A program made the translations under genes and the position numbers. The notes under the pieces are model-generated. The model was not told where the DNA came from. It made no database searches and saw nothing but the letters and a program-made list of their open reading frames with translations. This document shows, piece after piece, positions 11,360 through 20,071 of a stretch of DNA of 64,000 nt. Every line of letters begins with the position of its first letter. Within the stretch, counting starts at the first letter, position 1. Origin of the DNA: Azolla caroliniana (lineage: Eukaryota > Polypodiophyta); contig JBHGNT010000002.1 of the NCBI GenBank assembly GCA_043228905.1, positions 10,292,001 to 10,356,000 of the forward strand. Reading direction: 5' to 3'.

Positions 11360-14300
11360 TCAATCTATAAGCAAATCAGGCAGAGTAGGCTCCTCTGGCG
11401 CTGATTGTTCTAGAGTGTTTTCATTCATGTCATCTCCAAGCTCACCCGAATCTGACGTATGGTCAAACTGTGCTACATCTTCCAGGTCCACCAGCTCCCC
11501 TGCTTCTTCATCAATTGGTTCCATTGGTTCTCGTGAAGTCATCTGGAACATCTCTGTCTCGTTGATGTGTTTTGCTCCAACTTCTTGATCCTGATCTGGA
11601 CAGTCCCAGATTCCTGTGATCCTCATTTTGATGAAGTTAACTTGAGCAGGGTCCTTCTCCAATGCAACACAGTTTCTAAACATCTTCAATGCACAAGCTG
11701 TCATTGTACCTAATGGTCGCATGAACACAAACAAGTATATATAAGAAGTAACGTCTTAAACTTGATAGACAAGATTGAAATTAAATATATATATTATACA
11801 TGTGCCAGAGAACAAGTCTAAGACCCAATCATCTGGATTCGAGAAGAGCTCTATGAGGCGGTTGATCAATCTTTGAGGTTTTTGATAAGGGTTCACCATA
11901 CTTTTATCCCCTGACACATGTCTTAATTTTTTGGTTACAGCTGGGCACATGATGTAGTTAACCACGTTACACTCATTGACATGTGCTCTAGCCTTCTTCT
12001 TTGTAATTGAATCATAGTAGCCCACACAAAAATGTTCAACCGCACTAACCATTCGATCGCCAGGGCTACGTGTAATATTTGTTTTGATCCTATAGAGAAA
12101 GAAAATCAAGTATTAGAGGTGTAAATGTGTAAATATAATAAGAAGTACTGTAATGAGTAAAAGCGAACTATAACGCACCAATGCATGTGTTCAGTGGCAT
12201 GACAACGGGACTTCAAAGCTGTTGTGACTGACAGTGATTGCCCCATGCTATGAAATATGACTATCCTCCACAAGGGGGCCAATGTCAGTTCTGCGAAATC
12301 CTTTACCATTTTCTCGATCTGAGGGTACTTGAAAGGCACATCATCATATGTTGATCCCGCAATACGGAAACCATATGGTATGTCAGCTATCAGCAAAGTG
12401 TAGTGCCTTCTCGGTAACAGTTCGAGCATCTGGGATACTTCGCCATTGAAAACACTATAATGAAGCTGTTTGAAAGGATCGGACCTATGCAAAAAACTCT
12501 TTACAGTCTCCGAATCCTCGGGCAGTTCCATTTCCTTCCCTTTGGTCATTCTCTTCTCATATTTCGCACGTTCTAAGTGCGTGATGAAGGCCGCTGGAAT
12601 ACCGTCATTATTGTCGTTGTTCTTTTTCGATTTTGATGGTTTCTGCAAGTGTCATTGTTGTTACCAGGGAACATTAGTTTCTAACATATCAACATTCAAA
12701 AGACACATACCCATTCTCTAAATACAATAAAATATTCCTCCAATGCCTTGTAGGAAGAAGTTATCGGGTAGGCTTGTTCAACTTCTTCCCATGTCGGTAA
12801 ACTCAGTTTTTGCATCATCAACTCCTGAATCTTCATGTATACCTTGTGACTGCACAATCAATATGAAATTAGAAATAAGATATTCAAAATAATTGAAGAC
12901 TTTCATGAAAAGGTATACTATAAACACTTACTTTTGCAAGTCTGTTACCATCTCGTCCAAACTAAATTCCTTGGCGACCACTCGAGATAGCACGGATATT
13001 AACAATCTATCATCTTTGATACCTTGTAATGATCTCCAAGGTAAAAGTTTCATGTCCTCTGGTAACTCCTCGATTACCAAGTCGCTTTTTCCCTTGGTCT
13101 TTGATTTCATCTCAACTTGTGGATGAATTCTTCCCTTTTTTTATCTTTGCCCCTTGACTTCTTTCCGCTCCCACATAGAGAATATTTTGTCTTGGAGATC
13201 CCACACCTCTCCGGTCCAAAAAGCTAGTTGAAACCAAGAATCATATTTTCGGAGACCTTCAGATTTGGTACTCTCATCCACTGCAATCCCTACTTCCAAT
13301 AAACACTGACATCGCAATCCAGGCCACAATCTTGGACCAAAATGATTCAACAAGGCATCGAGGTATTCATGATGAAAAAATCTTATCCTCTCTATACATG
13401 ACATCTTTTGCCTATAATCGTTGTCATTGTTATGGTCCCATGCGAGCAGCTTCGCCTCCTCGTGAGTTAGTCCTGCATATACCTTACATTCGGCGTATTT
13501 GAAGAACGGCGTGAGAGGATATTCTTTGACAAGCTGTCGTCGAGCTTCGGCCGAATGTGATCCTCCGATTACATAGTATGTGTAATCGTCTGCAGAGCTA
13601 TACTTGAAATCTGCTACTGTTGGGCATTGTTCTTGATCAACCATTACCAAAAATGGCACCACAGTAGCGTGAGGATTGATTTTCATTTTGCCTTTTAGGT
13701 TTTGCACATGGACGGAGTGCGGCTCCCTAATTTCCAAGGGACGTCTTCCAGTCACGGGGTCAATGGGGGGCCTTTGGATAGAAGTAATGGGCAAATGAAA
13801 TAGCTGGCCCCTGCGCACAAGTTTAGTCTTCACAATATTTTCTCTTATTTTATTTTGTTCTGACGTCAGGACACCAGAAGATAGTTGTCCGCCTGGAGCC
13901 ACGACGTCGACTTGTTGGTCGTCTTCTTCTTCCACGAACTCTAATATTTCTTCTTCTTCTTCTTCGGGTCGTGGTCGTTTAGTATATTTCTTTTGAACAG
14001 GATTTGTCTTCCTAGACTTTTTCGGTGGAGTTTCTGCTTCACCGGTCATCATCTCTCCTGTCACGTACGGCCGAAGAGCTACCAACAAGTTATTTTTCGT
14101 TTGCAGGTCTTTACGCAAAGCCTTGGGATTGCAATATTCGGGTACTAGGTTTCCCTCATCAAGTCGCAATCGCCTGTTGCCAACTGAGCTTGAGACGTTG
14201 ATTAAAATACTTGTAGAGTCAATATCTTCGTACTCTAGCTTGGTTACATGCCCATAATTAAATGTTTTTCCAAGCTGAAGTTTCCCTTCCCCGTCCGATT

Positions 14301-14436
14301 TTGCCGTTATCAATAACAGCACCCCATCCTCCTCGACATAAGAGAGACACCATTCAAGTTCGGGGTAATCCTTATATTTCACCTCAACCGTTTTCTCCTC
14401 TTGCGTACTACCTTTGTTGATTTTGGTAGTAGCCAT
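11360..14436 (-). CDS. ParB-like domain fused to beta-class DNA amino-methyltransferase (transposon-borne, one in-frame stop)
   Basis: I predict five exons on the minus strand: 14436-12932, 12849-12711, 12642-12179, 12089-11800 and 11709-11360. All introns are GT-AG, the phases agree, and the total is 915 residues. Residues 138-172 form an acidic and basic low-complexity linker. Residues about 211-350 look like a ParB/sulfiredoxin-fold domain, with GGSHSAEARR at 291-300 in place of the ParB GxxR box. The C-terminal half carries the methyltransferase motif IV at 635-638 (DIPY), then NPYQKPQRLI (about 769-778) and DLFSGT (794-799). The order, catalytic motif before the SAM-binding motif, is that of beta-class N4-cytosine/N6-adenine enzymes. 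Two defects are seen: a TAA at codon 432 (13143-13141), with the same frame continuing downstream, and Cys where FxGxG expects Gly at residue 800. The likely role is methylation of element or host DNA. The base modified is unknown. Confidence 0.8.
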
Positions 14437-14650
14437 AGATGACTTGAGTCAAATAAATTCTTTTTACTCGTGTCCTTCATGAAGGAGCCAGAATCTCGTT
14501 TTGTCAGAGATCGAATCTTCAATCTAAATGAAGGAACTTTTTGTTTGGGTTCACTGAAATTAAAAACGTTGGTGAAAACATAGAAACAACATACAATTTT
14601 ATCTAAATCACGCAAATTATCATTTAAATTACGTCAATTTTATGGTCCCA

Positions 14651-14670
14651 TGCGATAGTTTTTTATCGCA
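14651..14670. repeat. Small stem-loop, TGCGATA/TATCGCA
   Basis: Two perfect 7-base arms are separated by 6 bases. The stem-loop lies just beside the larger inverted-repeat cluster between the two transposon genes. Confidence 0.6.
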
Positions 14671-14684
14671 AAAACAGCATTTTT

Positions 14685-14818
14685 TTCAACCAAAATCCGA
14701 TGCACTGCATCGCATCGGATTTCGGTTGAAAGGTCTTGCCTTCAACCAAAATCCGATGCACTTTTTTCAACCAAAATCCGATTTCGGTTGAAAGGTCTTG
14801 CATCGGATTTTGGTTGAA
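14685..14818. promoter_or_regulatory. Cluster of six alternating inverted repeats between the divergent genes
   Basis: The core TTCAACCAAAATCCGATGCA occurs in plus orientation at 14685-14704, 14741-14760 and 14766-14782 (shortened). It occurs in minus orientation at 14712-14730, 14781-14792 (partial) and 14799-14818. Arms face each other in pairs and share AAGGTCTTGC spacers. Paired inverted sites in a control region resemble binding sites for a dimeric protein. The element's own ParB-like protein or transposase are candidates; this is inference. Confidence 0.6.
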
Positions 14819-15087
14819 GGTCCTGGCTTTCAGAATTGCTTTCCAAGTTCGTTGTACAAAATAAAATAAAATTTCTATGTGTTGAGGAAAGGAATCTTTA
14901 AGGAATCTTTAGGAATCTTAAAAAATGTAATGAATATTACTAACCTGACGATTTTCTTTCCCTTGTTCATGGTTCGTGCCGGAGGTAGTGCGGTCCACGA
15001 TGTGCTTCTGAGTGCTCGAAAATTGGCTTGTGCTCTGAGCTCAATGGATTCTTTGACGTGATAATGAAAATGAAATTTCCAACCTCC

Positions 15088-15094
15088 TTATATA
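15088..15094 (-). promoter_or_regulatory. TATA box for the minus-strand methyltransferase gene
   Basis: The minus strand reads CTATATAAGGAGG here. Transcription would start about 30 bases downstream, near 15060. Confidence 0.55.
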
Positions 15095-15195
15095 GAAGAC
15101 TTTAGCATTCTTTTTAAAATAAAAAATAATTTTTAATTATTTGTTTTTTAGGAAAATTTCGGAAAATAATATAGTTAATCTAAGTGTTCGGGTAG

Positions 15196-15203
15196 TTATA
15201 TAG
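15196..15203 (+). promoter_or_regulatory. TATA-like box for the plus-strand transposase gene
   Basis: TTATATAG lies 65 bases before the ATG at 15268 and about 100 bases from the opposed box at 15088-15094. The two genes therefore appear to share a compact divergent promoter. Confidence 0.45.
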
Positions 15204-15267
15204 TTAGGCTTCAGCATTCCTTAATTTTCTCAAAAGAAGGTTTTAGAATACAGTTAGACTCCCTCAA

Positions 15268-17940
15268 ATGTCTTCTTCTACAAGTAGAACATCTCTTTTT
15301 TCTATTGCCCCCTTTTCATTGTCAGACAACTCGTATTTCTCAATAGAAGAGTACGACCACAAAAAACATTCGCGGCTTAAACAGAAAAGTGTGGCTCCTA
15401 GTACTTCGAATTCTCTGTTTTCAATTGATCCTGTTGATGGCCCTCTTCATGCAAGCTTACAAGCGGACGATTCTTCGTCGATAGATAACAATAGCATTAC
15501 TAAACCTCTAGCATTTAAAAGAGTTCCTCGACAAGTTAGTGAAAAGAGATTTAATTTCTTATGTTCTGATCGTCAACTTCTATGCGACTTGAACAAATCG
15601 TGTTGTGCGAATCTCTGTCTATCAACTTATGGAAAGTCAAGGTTACGTGAAACACGACAAAAATACTTGTCGCTTAATGGGGAAGAGCAAGATACATTTC
15701 TTCTTTCGCATATGCAACTTAAATTGGATCACAAAGCAAGGCCTAATTCAACGCAAGTTGAATATTTCCTTGGACTATATACCAAGTGTTGTCGAGCAGC
15801 TTTTAAAATCACTCATAGCATTGGAAATATGCGGCTGCAACGAGTTCAAGAGCGACTTGTGAAGGGCTCCTGGGTACAGTTCGATCAAAATGGTTCTGGA
15901 TGTAAGGGTCAAATTGGGCAACAGGCAATTAGGTGGATGGAGGTATATTTTTCAAAACAGTGCGAAGTTATGCCAACGACAGGAAGACTTCATTTGTTAG
16001 ATAACTTTACTCGAAGGGAAGTTTACCAATCGTACAAGGACGACATGTCTTCCGATGTTGAGCCTTACATACAGTACATGCATTTTAATCGACTATGGAG
16101 GTTACAATTTAATAACGTGGTTATCCCACGAAAGGTGCGAATGGGAGTCTGCTCAATATGTGTGAGTTTAAAAAGTATGGCCAAGGGTGGAAAATCAGAT
16201 GTAGAGATCAAGAATTACAAGAACCTGTTAAAAGAACATCGTGAAAGTCAGGCATTGGAACGTACTAAGGCTATGCATCACCGACAAAAAGCATTTCAAT
16301 CTCCCGAAAAGTATATGTGCATGATTATTGACGGCATGGATCAAAAGAAAACTTGTTTGCCGCATTTTCAAAGACTCCCCAAGGATATTGGAGATGAGTG
16401 TCTCGTGCAAATGCATCTAGTGGGTTGTTTGACATACTGTCAAACTATAAGACCGCAAATGTTCTTAACTTATCCCAATATCCACAAAGACCCTAATCTT
16501 ACTGTCACTATCATGCACAGGGTATTGCAATCATGGTCAGGTATACTCCCGCCAGTTCTATATGTGCAACTAGACAACACAGCAAGAGAGAATAAGAACT
16601 CAACTATCTTCGGCTATCTAAGCATGCTAGTAGAGAGGGGCGTATTTAAAAAGATAAAGGTTAACTTCTTGTTGGTTGGTCATACCCATGATCACATAGA
16701 TCAAATGTTCAATAGGTTCTCAAAGAAACTTGCTCGCTGTAATGCTTTCACACTTCCCACGCTATCCAAATTGATTAGTGAAGCATATACACCAAAGCCT
16801 GAAGTACAACACTTGGAAGAAGTATACGACTTTAAACGTTTCTGCATGGACAGTGACGGGACTAAAGGTAGGGTGCTTGCACCTCTTAATAATATAAGTT
16901 TCAACCATGTCTTCCTCATAAAACAAAGATCAGCCCACCTGAAGATGACGGTGTTGTTTGCGAAACAATACTCATCTAGTGCACAATGGGAGCCCCAAGA
17001 AGGTTGTAGGCTCCTTCTTCATATCCCAGATGAACCTCTACATGGTGCACAACAAATGCCATATGATGATCGTAAAAATGTAGCACCAAATAGTACTATT
17101 GATGAACAAAGGGCATATTGGTTGAGATGTCTAGTAGAGAAACAAAATAATATTGATCGGACTAAGAAGTATGCCGGTGATGAGGATGTTGAATGGTGGG
17201 AGATTTTCTTCACCCATCAACGCACCATTTTAGATAATTACATCGCCGGTTTATGGCCAATCCGTATCCCATTCACATGGAACATTGGGATGACATCAAC
17301 GATATCGCAAACTCATCACCAACAATCGAATAATATGGAGCTTCATGATTTAGTTCGGCCACTGCAAAGAGATATTTATGTGGGACCAAGAAAGTCACGT
17401 ACTATTGAGGCAAGATGGCAAGGTAATTTGCAAGAACTACAAGTGGGAATGTTGGTTGCAACATTAGCAGGGGACGATACCTTGGGCCATCCATTTTGGA
17501 TTGCAAAAATTATTGAATTAGTAAGGGATGAAGAAAGTAGTCAGACAAAGTCAATAGTAGTCCATTGGTATCAGACAAATTCAACTGATGCATTTACAGG
17601 AAAGTATTCTTTAGAGATGGTTAAGGATGTCGGATGTTCAAGCAAAAAGGGAAGAAGAAAGAATATACCGAGCACGGCTACTCTCGCACTAGACCGTGTT
17701 GACATACTAGTATATGACTTCTCATTGACAAAATCAGGTCATCTAAGACAAGCAACTATCAAGATAATAAAGGAGAAAATCCCAAACATGGTGTCAAACG
17801 AAATAAAGAGAATAACCAGAAGCAATTCTCATAACCACAAAGATGTTGGGTTGGAATTGGATGAGGATAATGCTTTGATTGCCACTAATGATGAGGATGA
17901 GACGTCAGAATGCTCTTCTAGTCCATCAGACATGTCTTAA
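15268..17940 (+). CDS. Putative DDE/D-type transposase of the element (890 aa, intact)
   Basis: A single open exon encodes 890 residues. After a Ser-rich start there are clustered cysteines (C99, C106, C112, C113, C117), and a CSIC pair (C295, C298) followed by H337/H338 could bind zinc. The central part has the spacing of an RNase H-fold nuclease: IIDGMD (D355, D358), VQLDNTARENKN (D436), and VGHTHDHIDQMFNRFS (H474, D475, D478). I associate the LDN...ENKN and GHTH..ID pattern with uncharacterised plant and animal proteins of the DUF7869 type, from memory and unconfirmed. About residues 727-790 (PFWIAKIIELV ... VVHWY) resemble a small beta-barrel chromatin-reading domain. Its place between the inverted repeats and its complete frame support a transposase role. 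The superfamily is not determined. Confidence 0.8.
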   Translation: MSSSTSRTSLFSIAPFSLSDNSYFSIEEYDHKKHSRLKQKSVAPSTSNSLFSIDPVDGPLHASLQADDSSSIDNNSITKPLAFKRVPRQVSEKRFNFLCSDRQLLCDLNKSCCANLCLSTYGKSRLRETRQKYLSLNGEEQDTFLLSHMQLKLDHKARPNSTQVEYFLGLYTKCCRAAFKITHSIGNMRLQRVQERLVKGSWVQFDQNGSGCKGQIGQQAIRWMEVYFSKQCEVMPTTGRLHLLDNFTRREVYQSYKDDMSSDVEPYIQYMHFNRLWRLQFNNVVIPRKVRMGVCSICVSLKSMAKGGKSDVEIKNYKNLLKEHRESQALERTKAMHHRQKAFQSPEKYMCMIIDGMDQKKTCLPHFQRLPKDIGDECLVQMHLVGCLTYCQTIRPQMFLTYPNIHKDPNLTVTIMHRVLQSWSGILPPVLYVQLDNTARENKNSTIFGYLSMLVERGVFKKIKVNFLLVGHTHDHIDQMFNRFSKKLARCNAFTLPTLSKLISEAYTPKPEVQHLEEVYDFKRFCMDSDGTKGRVLAPLNNISFNHVFLIKQRSAHLKMTVLFAKQYSSSAQWEPQEGCRLLLHIPDEPLHGAQQMPYDDRKNVAPNSTIDEQRAYWLRCLVEKQNNIDRTKKYAGDEDVEWWEIFFTHQRTILDNYIAGLWPIRIPFTWNIGMTSTISQTHHQQSNNMELHDLVRPLQRDIYVGPRKSRTIEARWQGNLQELQVGMLVATLAGDDTLGHPFWIAKIIELVRDEESSQTKSIVVHWYQTNSTDAFTGKYSLEMVKDVGCSSKKGRRKNIPSTATLALDRVDILVYDFSLTKSGHLRQATIKIIKEKIPNMVSNEIKRITRSNSHNHKDVGLELDEDNALIATNDEDETSECSSSPSDMS

Positions 17941-18234
17941 TATATTGGTTTGGTTCAAGCTGGGGATTGTTTTACTACATGATCGGAAACTTTGTAAATT
18001 TGTTTTGGATGTAAACTCACGAATATGTATAATTGTAACTGGTAGACATGTTGTACATTATTTTGTAATTTTGGTGATGTATTTTTGGAGGCATTTTACT
18101 TATGACTCAAAGTGGTAGTCATGTTGAAATTCAATATATTTTGCCACCTTTTCTGAAAAGCTTTACGCATGCGTCGTGTCTTTTTGAAAACTGCGTGCTT
18201 TTGTGCCCTTTTTCGACGTAGTGTTCTCATAATG
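17941..18234. other. Right subterminal non-coding region of the transposon
   Basis: This is the 3' end of the transposase gene plus the subterminal region. ACGCATGCGT at 18165-18174 is a perfect palindrome inside the motif shared with the left end. Confidence 0.5.
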
Positions 18235-18267
18235 CGACATATTACCTGTTTCAAATGACCCGGTGTT
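18235..18267 (-). repeat. Right terminal inverted repeat (33 bp)
   Basis: It is the exact reverse complement of 10598-10630. It ends ...GACCCGGTGTT and is followed directly by the CACA target duplication at 18268-18271. Confidence 0.92.
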
Positions 18268-19736
18268 CACATACGTTGTCGTCGTCAGCGCCTCGGCCCA
18301 AAACGTCTTGGGTAACTTTGCATGTGCAAACATGCTTCGGACTTTCTCCATTATGGTTCAGTTCATCCGTTCAGACACCCCATTCAAATTCCGGCATCTT
18401 CTGCACAGTGAACTCGAGCCAGATTCCCTTCGACGGGCCGTACTCCTCGAATTGCCCCTCAATATTCTCCTCTGTTGTCCACTCGTACCACCTTTAGCTT
18501 CTGATCGGTTTCTCTTTCCACTCTTGCGTGTAGCTCCTTGAAGACGGATAGCACCTGATCCTCCGTCTTCAACGGTGAGACCCACAACTTCTGGCTATGG
18601 TCATCCATGAATGTCACGAAGTACTGCGATCCGGCATGTGACTTCATGTCCACTTGACACAATTCCGTCTCATCGGTGGTCTTGACTGGAAGGAGGTTTG
18701 GTTTTGCTTGCCGACCAAGCAATCAGTGCAGTTCTCGAGATGCACGTCTTTCACCTCCAAAATGAGGTCATCTTCAGCAAGTCTTCTCATTCCCTTCTAG
18801 CTCATATGACACAATCTCTTGCGCCACAGCTCACCGGTAGTGTCGGAGGCTATGTTCACTTCTTCTGGGCATGCATCAAATATAGTGTGTTGATCTTCCG
18901 GGCTTGAGCCACAATCAGGCTTCCTTTGCTGAATTTCATGACTCCGTTCCAGATGCTACCCATGTAGCCTTCATCATCTAGCCGACCGGCTGATATTAGG
19001 TTCAATCGAACCTCCAGAACGTGTCGGATGTCCTTCAGCGACAACTTGCATCCGGTTGATGTCGTCAACAACACATCTCCTATGCCAACAATTCGGCAGG
19101 TCCCTTCATTCCCCATACAGACACAACCATGATCTCCGGCTGTGTAGGATAAGAAGCACCTCCGGTCCGGTGTCAGATGGAACGCGGACACTCCGGAATC
19201 GACAACCCACATTGTCTCGTCGTCGACAAGGTTTAACTCATTCTCCTTGGTAATGAGCATCAGTTCTTCATTACTTGTCACAATCGCCGACATTCCTTTC
19301 CGATCTGGGCCTCTCCGGTTCGAACTCTTCTTCGAATCGATGGTGTCGGTTTCTTTCTCCTTCCGGAAATGCCGACAGTTCTTCTGGAAGTGCCCTATCT
19401 TCCCACAGCAGAAGCAAGTAGGCCTCCCCCTTGACTTCGACCCCGTCCCCGACTTGTCCCAGTTTTGGGGACTCCAAATACCAGCCTCTTCCCTGGTTGT
19501 GGTCATCTTCCGTGACCAAGGCCTTCAGATCGGTTCCGGACTCCCGGTCCTTCCGGCGAGCTTCTTCATCTAGCAAGCTTGATTTTACCCTTGTTAGGAA
19601 CAATTGGTTTCCTTCTGGCCCAGCGTTGCCCAACTATCCAAGAGGGAACCGAGTAGGAGTAAATCGGCGAGAGGTTGCCTAGTAGATCAATCCCTGAAAG
19701 GCATTCATGTGCTCCGCCATATTGGAGCCGTCTTGG
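18268..19736 (-). pseudogene. Copia-2 gag end, protease and integrase (broken)
   Basis: On the minus strand, gag sequence (GSNMAEHMNAFQGLI) begins at the Gypsy insertion. It is followed by a zinc knuckle (CFCCGKIGHFQKNC, about 19425-19380) and a protease motif (WVVDSGVSAFHLTPD, near 19210, with DSGV for DSGA/DTGA). Integrase follows: VDMKSHAGSQYFVTFMDDHS, VVRVDNRGEY and PKTFWAEALTTTTYV, which stops at the DNA transposon. Frames change near 18460 and 19480 and there are stops before 19640. The remainder of integrase and RT is at 8820-10593. Confidence 0.85.
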
Positions 19737-20068
19737 TGTCATGATCTGGCAAGACTCGAACCCATGACCTTATGTTACATGGGTCGAGCTTTTGACCATT
19801 AGACTATACATTGTAATACAAAAAATATTATTTTCATTTAAGTTTTACTACATAAAATTGAGGTATATTCTAGATTTCTCTGGAACATTCTAGAAACTTC
19901 AGGAGTACTCCTAAGAACACTATAAAAGGAGGCACAAAGCGTTATTTTGAACCAAATCGGTTCAACGCCAGTCTTAAGCCTCCTAGCTACTATTGTATAT
20001 TCTCTTAACATAATATATATCTTTTGTTATCATCATTCTCTCTCTCTCTCTCTCTCTCTCCTAGCTAC
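19737..20068 (+). repeat. Gypsy 5' LTR, with internal insertion and truncated 3' end
   Basis: It starts TGTCATGAT as the 3' LTR does, then has about 105 extra bases (19746-19851) before rejoining at AAAATTGAGGTATATTC. A TATA-like ACTATAAAAGGAGG is near 19919. It ends in a CT microsatellite (20038-20060), and the remaining LTR end present at 25510-25612 is missing. Confidence 0.8.
19744..19815 (-). repeat. tRNA-like insertion in the Gypsy LTR
   Basis: On the minus strand TAGTCTAATGGTC resembles a Pol III A box, and GGGTTCGAGTC, some 35 bases on, a B box, ending TTGCCA. The 3' LTR lacks this stretch. It may be a tRNA-derived SINE scrap or a decayed tRNA insertion. I see no clear target duplication. 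Confidence 0.35.
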
Positions 20069-20071
20069 TAG

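Larger units (their letters stand above)
14445..15060 (-). other. Probable 5' leader of the methyltransferase gene, with a possible first exon
   Basis: Between the minus-strand TATA box and the ATG at 14436 lies a short ATG frame at 14970-14945 (MNKGKKIV). It ends at a good donor (CAG/GTTAGT), and an acceptor (TTTAATTTCAG) stands before 14553. Spliced together, these run into a frame that differs from the main one and stops at 14379, so I keep 14436 as the start. A frameshift near 14440 in this copy, or a spliced untranslated leader, are both possible. Confidence 0.4.
10598..18267. mobile_element. DNA transposon with DDE-like protein and ParB-methyltransferase gene (7670 bp)
   Basis: The element is bounded by 33-bp inverted repeats with no mismatch (10598-10630 and 18235-18267, starting AACACCGGGTCATTTG) and a CACA target duplication. 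It sits inside the integrase gene of Copia-2. It carries two divergent genes: a five-exon ParB-like/amino-methyltransferase gene on the minus strand and an 890-residue single-exon gene with an apparent acidic triad on the plus strand. The identical ends against LTRs of about 95% identity suggest that it inserted after the Copia. Its end sequence and target length do not match CACTA, hAT, Mutator, PIF/Harbinger or Mariner. I cannot assign a superfamily. Confidence 0.88.

Noticed and set aside
11360-14436. Reading the methyltransferase as a host plant gene that only happens to lie here
   Set aside because: It lies wholly between the transposon's inverted ends and target duplications, inside a Copia integrase gene, so it moved in with the element.
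14379-14615. Minus-strand open frame overlapping the methyltransferase start
   Set aside because: It overlaps the main gene in another frame and has no domain. It is more likely leader or a shifted first coding part than a separate gene.
14685-14818. CRISPR-like array
   Set aside because: The repeats alternate in orientation and have irregular spacing in a plant nuclear element; this is an inverted-repeat cluster, not a CRISPR array.
14879-15061. Plus-strand open frame between the two transposon genes
   Set aside because: It lies opposite the probable leader of the methyltransferase gene, has no recognisable domain, and no promoter in its orientation.
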